A DNA stretch of 64,000 bases, taken from the NCBI GenBank assembly GCA_009768925.2, contig VHIT02000002.1, positions 124,001 through 188,000 of the forward strand, written 5' to 3'. Positions 54,564-62,816 of this stretch are shown one piece after another. The translations under genes were made by a program, and so were the position numbers. This DNA is from Cryptosporidium bovis. Taxonomy: Eukaryota > Apicomplexa > Conoidasida > Eucoccidiorida > Cryptosporidiidae. How positions within the stretch are numbered: the stretch's first letter is position 1; each line of letters starts with the position of its first letter. The notes beneath the pieces were generated by a model that was given only the letters and a program-made list of their open reading frames with translations, had not been told where the DNA came from and did no database searches.

Positions 54564-56492
54564 TTAGTAAAAATTGTTACCTTTATTATACTTTGGTATT
54601 CTTGACACCTTAGCAGAGGAACTGCGTGATGATGGAGAATCAGAAATTATTTTAATATCAGAAGATATACCAGGAATTTTAGAAGTCGCTGTTTTATTCA
54701 AACATTTAATTGAATTTTTATTTGCACTGGCGTCTCCAAATGATCTATTATTTTTATATATTTCTTTGACTTTTGATTGAATACCTTTTAACTCAATATT
54801 TGTCTCCTTCGAGGGTAATATACTTTTGCTCTTTCTCTTTAAATATGGTCTTGGTTTAACAGAACTACTATTATTTAATTGTCTTTCCTGAGTGTCACGC
54901 CTATTTTCATCAAACTTTGGAGTGCAAAATATATTTTCGTTCCTTATCGTTTGAGACGAGTTATAATCACCATATTCATACGTTTCTTGTTCAAATTGAG
55001 TAAAACTACTTTTTGGTGTAAAGTAGTCTATATTTTTATTAAGGTGAATCTTTGGAGTCTGATTTTCAATTTTATTGTTCACAATATTGTCTTCTCCAGC
55101 CAACTTAACTATAAATTCAATAGGAACACCCAAGTAAAAAGAAATGTCTTGTATTCTATTGGTTTTTGCAATATCAAATGGAATTAACACATCGCATTCT
55201 TGTGTTAGTATATTTCCTTCTATGTGATTTAAAGAATTGCCATTAACTTTAGCTCTATCATTATTATCACTTTTATCCTTAATTTTCGGAATTATCACTC
55301 TGTTTTTTGTCGTTTTTTTAAATTCAAATTTTCTGCTATTATCCATCACCCTGTAAACGCGTTGGTATCTACTTGGAATGGAATTGCTGTTTACTTCTCT
55401 TTCGATAAAGGTTTTATCTTCCTTATTTTTTACTATCTGAGTTATCCATTTGTTTCCATTGGAAAATACCAATCTATTCACTTCAAAAACATATCTTCTC
55501 TTAAATTCTTTTGTTTGGTCATAAAGAGCGTCTAACCACGAAGAATTAATATTCTCCTTGCTTTCCTCATCTTTTATTAACTCATACAAATCAAATATAG
55601 AGTTTAATATTTCGTGTATTTTGTACCTTAAATTCAAAATATTTGTATTTACCTTAGTTTCTTGACCAATTTCAGCTTTTTTATTAAAACCAAAATTACC
55701 TCTTAAAATACAACGCGTTTTGTATCCCAACCAAATTGCATTAAGCCTTTTATTTAGCACTTTTTCCTGTCTAAAATAGGATATATATTGAAATATGGGT
55801 ATATTCGGAACCAAGATGGCGTCGTCTTTATTTGAGAAACCCGTTTCTCCAATTCCACAAATGCCCTCACTAGTGTTGCAAACATGATCGGTAGAAAACT
55901 CACTTTCCTCCTCTCTGGAAACAGATTCAAAATCAATGCATAAATTCTCCCCCTTAACACCGTATTCTCTGACATCAAATGCTTCATTCAAAACATTATT
56001 GTTTTCTCCCTTATCTTTATTTGACGAAACCTTGTATGCACTTGTTGGGAGTAATTGAACAAAATTAGACGAAACCATTATTCTTCTATATAGAGAGTCT
56101 CTTTCATCAGTTTCAACTATTTTTCCACTTGTGTGAATCACATCATTGTAATTGTTTGCAATTGAATAATAATTTTGTGATTTCTTCAGAGGCAAAGTTT
56201 TGTCGCTGCTTTTTCCATAATAAAAATCACCATCTTTTTTAAGATACAACAGATCATCATTGTCTACATAAAAGTCAGAACCAATAGAAACAGATGAATT
56301 TCTCGCATTTACAGTATCAATATCAATAGGAGGTTTGACGTTATTACCACATCCCACTGTTTCGTTGTTACCAACTAGACTCCTTAGTCCATTTGATAAA
56401 GAATTATCTCCATAATTATCATGGTCCCTGGATTCTGGCGTTAAAAACAACTCCTCCCTATCTCCGTTTACGTTATGTAAATTTCTAATCAT
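54564..56492 (-). CDS. Protein of unknown function with IQ-like motif
   Basis: 642 residues, ATG at 56492. Mostly hydrophilic and Asn/Ser/Lys-rich. The one ordered-looking region is about 235-345: LNKRLNAIWLGYKTRCILRG resembles a degenerate IQ motif (calmodulin-type binding) with Trp for Gln, followed by predicted helices (YKIHEILNSIFDLYELIKD and SSWLDALYDQTKEFKRRYVF). A second possible segment at about 445-470 (PFDIAKTNRIQDISFYLGVP) may be structured. The C terminus is basic and Ser-rich (SSRSSSAKVSRIPKYNKG). I do not recognise the family. Its promoter spacer holds a double GGCGCC box, suggesting periodic expression, which is inference. It is one of the few genes in the window without a clear homologue family. 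Confidence 0.7.
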   Translation of the reverse strand: MIRNLHNVNGDREELFLTPESRDHDNYGDNSLSNGLRSLVGNNETVGCGNNVKPPIDIDTVNARNSSVSIGSDFYVDNDDLLYLKKDGDFYYGKSSDKTLPLKKSQNYYSIANNYNDVIHTSGKIVETDERDSLYRRIMVSSNFVQLLPTSAYKVSSNKDKGENNNVLNEAFDVREYGVKGENLCIDFESVSREEESEFSTDHVCNTSEGICGIGETGFSNKDDAILVPNIPIFQYISYFRQEKVLNKRLNAIWLGYKTRCILRGNFGFNKKAEIGQETKVNTNILNLRYKIHEILNSIFDLYELIKDEESKENINSSWLDALYDQTKEFKRRYVFEVNRLVFSNGNKWITQIVKNKEDKTFIEREVNSNSIPSRYQRVYRVMDNSRKFEFKKTTKNRVIIPKIKDKSDNNDRAKVNGNSLNHIEGNILTQECDVLIPFDIAKTNRIQDISFYLGVPIEFIVKLAGEDNIVNNKIENQTPKIHLNKNIDYFTPKSSFTQFEQETYEYGDYNSSQTIRNENIFCTPKFDENRRDTQERQLNNSSSVKPRPYLKRKSKSILPSKETNIELKGIQSKVKEIYKNNRSFGDASANKNSIKCLNKTATSKIPGISSDIKIISDSPSSRSSSAKVSRIPKYNKGNNFY

Positions 56493-57089
56493 ATTGTATT
56501 CTCTAAAAAGAATACCTTTGTTTCACTTTTGTTGTCGCTCCTATTTCCCTGATTGTTTATGAAAAAAATTCCACTTTCTTGCTTGTATTTTTGTTCTAAA
56601 TGAAATTGTAGTGAAATAAAGAATATCAAAATAACAGAGGGTAAAGAGAAAAAATCCAAAAAACATATATTGTATCTCTTGGTTATTTATTACATCAAAT
56701 ATTTGGAATCCAATTCTAGTGTTGCCATTCAATATAATAATGAAATACCTAAACTATTAAAAGATTACAACCAATACAACTCTCCTGTTTATCAAATATA
56801 TGTATGTGATCTATATCTACACTAATTCTGTGAACAAATACTAAAACCACATTATAAAGTTTCTCGCTATTAAGAAATCCAATGAAAAATGCAAATAATG
56901 TCAAAGGCTGTAATTTGTACTATTTCTTGTTTCAAACCAAATACAAACATATTTATGTATGTATATTTATATCTCTTTTATTTGAGTGCCTATTATTATT
57001 GTCTCCCACACAAATTACTTTCCATATAATTACTAATTACATGCAACTCCACATGGCAGGCGCCGGCGCCATGCAGTCATGCAAGGATT
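56493..57089. other. Intergenic region with double GGCGCC box
   Basis: 597 bases between two minus-strand genes. The box is at 57059-57070, followed at once by ATGCAGTCATGCAA. No supported coding frame. Confidence 0.55.
57059..57070. promoter_or_regulatory. Double E2F-like palindrome GGCGCCGGCGCC
   Basis: Twelve-base perfect palindrome made of two GGCGCC sites, lying 570 bases upstream of the unknown gene and 20 bases from the 3' end of the Cwc21 gene. CATGCA-type elements flank it on the right. Confidence 0.45.
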
Positions 57090-58037
57090 TTACGGTGACA
57101 AACTTCGGCTCAGTGAATGATATCTGGAGATAGTTGATGGAGATCTCGATCTTCTAGGTCTCCTAGATCCACTACATTTTTTTTTAAAGTCTAGTATCCG
57201 GAGATTCCTAGATGAACTTGGATACTGCTCATCTCTGCCTTTAGCAGTATTTATGTTTTCATATCTACGCGTTAAAACCAAATCATGGTCTGCATCTTGT
57301 TTATAAATTGAAGATTGCGAGTTATATTTGATATGGTTGTCCCTATTATAATTTGAAGTTGTTTTTCTTTGGTCAACTTTGTCAAGGTTATATTTATTAT
57401 GATAGCTGTCAGTTCCGTAATTTTCACCTCCGGTGTCATTAAAAACAACACTTTCTTCGTAATACCTTTTATTAAGATTGAAATTAGTTTTTTTCATTCC
57501 CTGTTCAACATTCTCTCTTTTTCTGTTTTGTTGGTACCTTTGTCTTTTTTTAATGGGATTATCAAGCCCTATAGCCTCTCTAAACATTCTAAGCCTTTCT
57601 TCCTTTTCAAATTCATTTTCTACATTGCCCTCATCATTCGTATTTTCCATTTCCCTTTGACAACATTTTTGTACTCCTTCACTGTTTCCTTTCCCCGAAA
57701 TTAATAATAACTCTTTCTTTTTACTTTCTATTCTTTCATCGAATTCAGAACCAGTTATGCCTTTTTCTTCCAAATACTCTGAATACTCCAAAAGCTCAAT
57801 TTCTAACTTCCTCAGTTTCCCATGTTCCAATAACTCCATTCTAGACTCACTATGAAACATTAAATCTGATTTTTTTGGGAATTTTTGCGAGTAGTATTGG
57901 CTCCCATTCAACGATGCACCACCTATTTCGTTCTCCCTTCCATAGTTCCTTCTTGGTTTCACTAGAGACAAGTTTTTTTGTACGTGTCCACTGGTCCCAG
58001 ACCCTCTTGCCGTTCTAAGCCCTATTCCATTGTACAT
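57090..58037 (-). CDS. CWC21: Spliceosomal protein Cwc21/SRRM2 N-terminal type
   Basis: 315 residues. Start set at ATG 58037 because MYNGIGLRTARGSGTSGHVQ is the hallmark N terminus of Cwc21/SRRM2; the longer open frame begins with GTG and adds 11 non-conserved residues. A cwf21 helix follows (about 70-110: LRKLEIELLEYSEYLEEKGI and ERIESKKKELLLI). The rest is charged and Asn-rich, ending in a short RS stretch (SRRPRRSRSPSTISR). Cwc21 sits near Prp8 and Snu114 in the activated spliceosome and threads toward the exon channel. Two E2F-like boxes lie 210-240 bases upstream. Finding this in a genome with few introns is consistent with retained splicing. Confidence 0.92.
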   Translation of the reverse strand: MYNGIGLRTARGSGTSGHVQKNLSLVKPRRNYGRENEIGGASLNGSQYYSQKFPKKSDLMFHSESRMELLEHGKLRKLEIELLEYSEYLEEKGITGSEFDERIESKKKELLLISGKGNSEGVQKCCQREMENTNDEGNVENEFEKEERLRMFREAIGLDNPIKKRQRYQQNRKRENVEQGMKKTNFNLNKRYYEESVVFNDTGGENYGTDSYHNKYNLDKVDQRKTTSNYNRDNHIKYNSQSSIYKQDADHDLVLTRRYENINTAKGRDEQYPSSSRNLRILDFKKKCSGSRRPRRSRSPSTISRYHSLSRSLSP

Positions 58038-58890
58038 TTCTGAGATCCAATATGTTATCCAGTCTGCCACCCCTTTCTAAGTGTTCAAATGTTAAAAATT
58101 GATCTTAATAACAAATAGTGTGCCAAGCACAACAATCCAAAGCAACGGCTGTTTCAATCAATCTATTAAAGGTTTAAAAACAGCTAACTCATTTTCATCT
58201 CTACTCCTTGCAAGTTTATTCTAGTAATATAATTTTGCTTTCTCGTCATGGCGCCTAAACAGAACGTTCCCGCCATATGATTGCATAACTTATCTATGAC
58301 ATTCCTTTGTCACAAAAATGAGATAAAACAAATCAGTTACCGAGTGTTATTATTATAAAATTGACAACAAATAAAGTATAGACAAAATAAAACTTAAAGA
58401 ATACTAAATTAAGTTGATTTCGTTAATAAATGAAACAAGTCACACACAAAAAATAATAACGTAAGAATACTAAAAACAGCAAATACACCAACTTTCTGTA
58501 TACGAAAAATTCTATCTTAATTCCACCTGATATTTTATACCAAGCAAACAAAACATTCAATAAAAGCTTAAACCAAGCATACTTGTCCTTAGTAACTCAG
58601 AAAAACACTATTAATTAGTGTTTTAACATCCATGACAATAAAAAACAATAAAACTTCAAAATGTTGGTAAATATTTGAAATAAACTCACTCCAATATCTG
58701 ACACAAGTTGTTCAGCTTTCTCTTTATTTCTTGTTATTGTTTGAAAAAATGAGCAACATTTTTTTCACTAATAAATAATACATCAATTGAAATGTTGAAA
58801 TGTAATAAAAGTTACAGATACATGTAAATAAAGGAGATTCATTAACCATTAAAGCATTCTTCACTTTTAAGTAGAACAAAATACTTTTGT
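58038..58890. other. Promoter region of CWC21, 3' flank of the CCCH gene
   Basis: 853 bases. E2F-like TGGCGCCTAAA (58249-58259) and minus-strand TGGCGGGAA (58267-58275) are 8 bases apart. The remainder is AT-rich with no coding frame. Confidence 0.55.
58249..58275. promoter_or_regulatory. Paired E2F-like boxes
   Basis: TGGCGCCTAAA at 58249-58259 and TTCCCGCCA (minus strand TGGCGGGAA) at 58267-58275, about 220 bases upstream of the CWC21 ATG. The second is a consensus match. Confidence 0.5.
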
Positions 58891-60918
58891 TTACTCAAAC
58901 TTTAACTTTTGAGCATCTTTTACAGAAATAAAATGAATCCTAGCAGCTTCTAATTTCTTATCAGAAGGGATTATCAATGCAGGAATCTCTCCATTAGAAA
59001 TCGACGATAATTCTTTATTATCTAGAAGGCTAAGTTTTACCAATACAGGAGAATTAAATTCAAAAGCTCCAAAGTTATCTAGTTTAATTAATTTAAATTC
59101 ATTAGGGCAATTTTCAAGAAAATCACCAAGTAAAAATTGTTTCTGATCTTTTTCATTCCCTGCCTCGTTTCCATTATCATCCTTACTGATGTTGATTCCT
59201 GTACTTAACAATCTGTTGCTTGAATTATATTGTACCAAAATATTGTTCTGTAAATCACTATTTTTCTTACCGTACTTACAACTCGCATAGTGCTCTTTTT
59301 CCCTAGTCTCATTATCTTTATTCTCACACTTTCTTCCTTCATTAGATATTACCCTCTCATTTTCCTTTTCCTTCTTTTCCTCATTCTCCTCTTGTTGTTT
59401 ATGCTGTAATTGTAATTGCTGTAACTTTGAAATAAGCAGCTGCTGGTTCAAATTCAAAGTTTGATTATGATTTATATTATTATTACTATTACTGTAGTTA
59501 AAGTGCCTAGGGAGATCCTGTTGTTGAATACTCAAGTGTTGAATATTGTTAACACTGCCATCCCAAATAGTTCCAAAGTAATCATCGTTCAGACTATTAT
59601 CTGAAATGTTGGATGAGAGAGAGTTTGAACTATTCCCAACACGTCTTAAATTGGAAGAATTGTCTACACCTCCTCTATTGTTTTCGAAGGATTTTAAATC
59701 CAAAAACTTTGTTTTATTATACTCATCTTTTGAAGAAATACAACTACTGTCCAGGTCTAATTTCCAATCGCCAATGCAAAGATCAGGATTAATAATAGAT
59801 CCGGACTTGGAACTGGGGCAATAACAAGGCTCCAATCTATTCAAAAAAAAATCTGAATTCAAATTTGACAGATTTTGTTCAGAAAAAGAATTTCTTAATT
59901 GAAATGCATTATAATTGTTATTATTATCATTGCTGCTATTTCCAAAACAATTACCTATAATCCTAAATCCTCCGACTCTAGATCCTTCCATGCTACCAAC
60001 TTCTCCCAGTCCAATTCCCTCTTCTAGTTCATATTTGTTTTTGAATATTCCGTCGTGACTGTAGTTGCGCTTGATTTTATTTGTAATTCCGCCAGATAAT
60101 GTTGAACAGGGATTAGAGAAAGCGTTAATACTACTATTACTGCTGCTGGCAGTGCTCGTGGTTGACATATTACTCATATCGCAAATGTTATATGGTACAT
60201 TTGATGTATTCAGTGAAGGATAAACTCCCTTACGTGGAATTTGTGGTATATTCAATAGTCTGCTACTTATAGTATTATTATCTCCAAATAAAGTCGAATC
60301 ATTAGCGTCACTCTTTGTTATATTATTACTTGTCAAATTCGGACCCTCATTCATAACGGCTGCCATTGTAGCTGCTGCTGTAGCTGCCGCAGACGATATA
60401 TATGTATAACACGGATCATCTGTTCTTTTTTTCATCAGGTGTTTATGAGCTTTTCTTCTTAATTCAGTCTCACCATGTGCATGTCTACATAGTACGCCTG
60501 CATCACATTTAACACCCATCTTCCAGTATCTACAAACTGAAGTTTTATAATAATCATTAGTGACTCTAAGTTCACTAGTTCCATGAGCAAAAGGACAATT
60601 TTCGCCGGAATCACATGTTGAACTAAGCCAAAACGGACACAATTTCGTCTTTTTTAGATTAACCGGAGTTCTTAACTCCTCACTCCCATGTGCAAATTTA
60701 CATTGATTTCCATTTCTGCATATACCTTTCGAAAACATTAAACATAACTTTGTTTTCCAAAATTGATTGTGAGTCTCTTCCGAGTCGTCTGAAACATTGA
60801 AAATGTACTTACTATTGTTACCGTCATTATCACTACTACTAGGAATTACATGCACTGAATCAATATTATGTTTTAAATAAGAATTTCTGTTAAAAACTTC
60901 CATTATGTTCATATTCAT
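58891..60918 (-). CDS. Triple CCCH zinc-finger RNA-binding protein
   Basis: 675 residues. Start set at ATG 60918; upstream the frame reads through a TA microsatellite giving a Tyr/Ile run and has no ATG. Three tandem C-x7/8-C-x5-C-x3-H fingers at about 53-150: KTKLCLMFSKGICRNGNQCK (continuing FAHGSEELR), KTKLCPFWLSSTCDSGENCP (FAHGTSELR) and KTSVCRYWKMGVKCDAGVLC (RHAHGETELR). The KTxLC lead-in resembles tristetraprolin-type fingers, which bind AU-rich mRNA. An Ala run (about 172-182), Asn/Ser-rich stretches and a Gln-rich coiled segment (LQQLQLQHKQQEE) follow. Likely a post-transcriptional regulator. Three fingers in a row, rather than the two of TTP, fits other parasite CCCH proteins. Confidence 0.88.
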   Translation of the reverse strand: MNMNIMEVFNRNSYLKHNIDSVHVIPSSSDNDGNNSKYIFNVSDDSEETHNQFWKTKLCLMFSKGICRNGNQCKFAHGSEELRTPVNLKKTKLCPFWLSSTCDSGENCPFAHGTSELRVTNDYYKTSVCRYWKMGVKCDAGVLCRHAHGETELRRKAHKHLMKKRTDDPCYTYISSAAATAAATMAAVMNEGPNLTSNNITKSDANDSTLFGDNNTISSRLLNIPQIPRKGVYPSLNTSNVPYNICDMSNMSTTSTASSSNSSINAFSNPCSTLSGGITNKIKRNYSHDGIFKNKYELEEGIGLGEVGSMEGSRVGGFRIIGNCFGNSSNDNNNNYNAFQLRNSFSEQNLSNLNSDFFLNRLEPCYCPSSKSGSIINPDLCIGDWKLDLDSSCISSKDEYNKTKFLDLKSFENNRGGVDNSSNLRRVGNSSNSLSSNISDNSLNDDYFGTIWDGSVNNIQHLSIQQQDLPRHFNYSNSNNNINHNQTLNLNQQLLISKLQQLQLQHKQQEENEEKKEKENERVISNEGRKCENKDNETREKEHYASCKYGKKNSDLQNNILVQYNSSNRLLSTGINISKDDNGNEAGNEKDQKQFLLGDFLENCPNEFKLIKLDNFGAFEFNSPVLVKLSLLDNKELSSISNGEIPALIIPSDKKLEAARIHFISVKDAQKLKFE

Positions 60919-60970
60919 TATTGTTTCTATTTGAATTCTGTTTAGGTTGATAAATAAGAAATAAATGAAA

Positions 60971-61030
60971 ATATATGTATATATATATATATATATACAT
61001 ATATATACATGTACATATATATATACATAT
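60971..61030. repeat. (TA)n microsatellite with CATG interruptions
   Basis: About 60 bases of TA repeat broken by TACATG units, 53 bases upstream of the CCCH start codon, so within its 5' UTR or promoter. Confidence 0.9.
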
Positions 61031-62209
61031 TTATTCAAATTTACTAAAACAAAAAAGAGAAATGAATTCAAGAAGAGAAAGAATAACTATACTCTAATTT
61101 TTCTTCTTCCTCCTCTATATTAATCATTTATATCACCACTACAATATTTTAAGTGCATATGGATATATAGATATGATATATATTGCCTTTTTTTATATTA
61201 CATTAATCCCTGTCTTAATTTTGTTTCTACTAAGCCCACCTATTTTTTAACCTTACTATATTACTAACCCTTTTACTTTAATTAAATCTATTATAATAAT
61301 ACAAAAAATATTTATTTACTTAATTAGAAACATAAATTATTAAAAAATTATCCGCAAGTACAACCTTTCCATACGTTTTGTTGTTACCTATAAATTTAGA
61401 AACCAAACTTATTCTTCTCTGCTCCTATTTATTATTACTTTATTTATTTCTATATGTCACTTTTTATTTCTTCTCTCACCTCTATATTGTCATTCACCGT
61501 ATATTTAATTAGTTCTCTTATTTTTTCCTTTCTTCTCTGTTTATCCCTCCCTTTATCTCACGCACACACTAACCCAAATAAAAGTAGTGAAAATATCCTT
61601 TTATGACTCTCATATAGTTGAATTGAGAGCAAATAAACAAAAATATTTAACACAAAATGAACATATATGTATATACACGTAAACCAATAAAAGAATTAAA
61701 CCAGTTTTCTAGTCGTTTGAATTGAATATATCTTCAATGTCGGCACTATATTCTTTGATGATACTTGGAATATTAAAAAATGTAGATTGTCTCACTAACT
61801 CTAATTAAAATTCAAAAATCCTATTTTTTTATTTTTTTGAAAAGGAAAGATAACAAACTTAAATTACACACTCGCCTTAAATGACCAATAAATATTACTC
61901 TGTCTACTATTTTATTTTAAAATAATAGACAATATATATATAATAAACTATGAATGTGTATTGAACGATAATAATTACTATAACTCCCAACTACAAATTC
62001 AAAAGTTTTCTTTCCAAAATCCTAACTGTTCTTTTTTCTTTTTAAAAAAATACAATGTAGTAAAAAGTATATTCATAAATACGTTTCCGGTACTTTTAAT
62101 GAAAAAATAAACCGGGAAATAAAATCAATTACAATAAAGTTAAGCAGTGTAAGACTAATAAAATAAAAATAAATAGTATTAGATTACATAAAATATTATT
62201 GATAGTTTA

Positions 62210-62315
62210 ATAATAAAAGTAATAATATTAATAACAGTAACAATAATAACAATAGTAATAATAATAATATCAATATTAATATTAATATTAATAATAATAG
62301 CAATAAAATAATAAT
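62210..62315. repeat. AAT/ATT-rich simple repeat
   Basis: Imperfect AATAAT and ATTAATATT runs with AAC/AGT variants (CAATAATAACAATAGTAATA). Low-complexity; no coding value. Confidence 0.85.
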
Positions 62316-62490
62316 TTAGATCAGGAATAAAAGATATATTACTAAAAGAGCGAAGTGAATAAGAAACCCAGTAACACACTACTTGTTATTATTGCTATAT
62401 ATACAACTAGAATTAAAGAGATAGAAGTTGATTGAAGGAAAACAAAATATTAAATTGGGAGCTAAAAACCGCTTTATACTAATAATTTGG

Positions 62491-62703
62491 AAAAAAAGGG
62501 AATCCCGACGATAAGCCTTCAGGCTTACTGGCCGGGAGTCCAGCTGATTTGTGTTATAATTATATAAAACAACTCCCGAGCCACTATTAATGGTTTTTTT
62601 TAGAGTGACTCGGGATCTCTCTGTTCTTAAAGGTCACCCGGATTAAGGTTTAAAGATCTCTAGTAGATTATCGGCGAGGAAAAGGCTACTTTGACTTTTT
62701 TTT
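62491..62703. ncRNA. Candidate structured RNA or structured 5' leader
   Basis: A GC-rich island in a 1.9-kb AT-rich spacer, 114 bases before the bromodomain ATG. Hairpin 1: TCCCG (62503-62507) with CGGGA (62533-62537), enclosing TAAGCC-TTCA-GGCTTA (62512-62527). Hairpin 2: TCCCGAG (62574-62580) with CTCGGGA (62609-62615), extended by CACT/AGTG after one mismatch. The half-sites can also pair the other way: CGGGAGT (62533-62539) with ACTCCCG (62572-62578). T runs that could end Pol III transcripts lie at both borders (TTTTTTTT at 62696-62703 on plus; A7 at 62491-62497, T7 on minus). It matches none of U1, U2, U4, U5, U6, 5S or 7SL as far as I can tell. Strand and extent are uncertain; it could be part of the bromodomain mRNA leader. 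Confidence 0.5.
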
Positions 62704-62816
62704 GTACAAGAATTCTAAACAGGATTATATGCATGTTTCCTTTTTTAGGTAAGAGAGATTGAAAGAGAGAAGAACAGTGTATACAAATAAGAGTGATACT
62801 TTTTTATTAGATTGTA

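Larger units (their letters stand above)
60919..62816. other. Large divergent intergenic region (CCCH / bromodomain)
   Basis: 1898 bases, the longest gene-free stretch. It contains a TA microsatellite just upstream of the CCCH ATG, an AAT-rich simple repeat, and the GC-rich candidate structured RNA at 62491-62703. No protein-coding frame is supported. Confidence 0.6.

Noticed and set aside
60919-61071. N-terminal extension of the CCCH protein with an alternating Tyr/Ile run
   Set aside because: It is translated from the TA microsatellite and lacks an ATG; the conserved part starts after ATG 60918.
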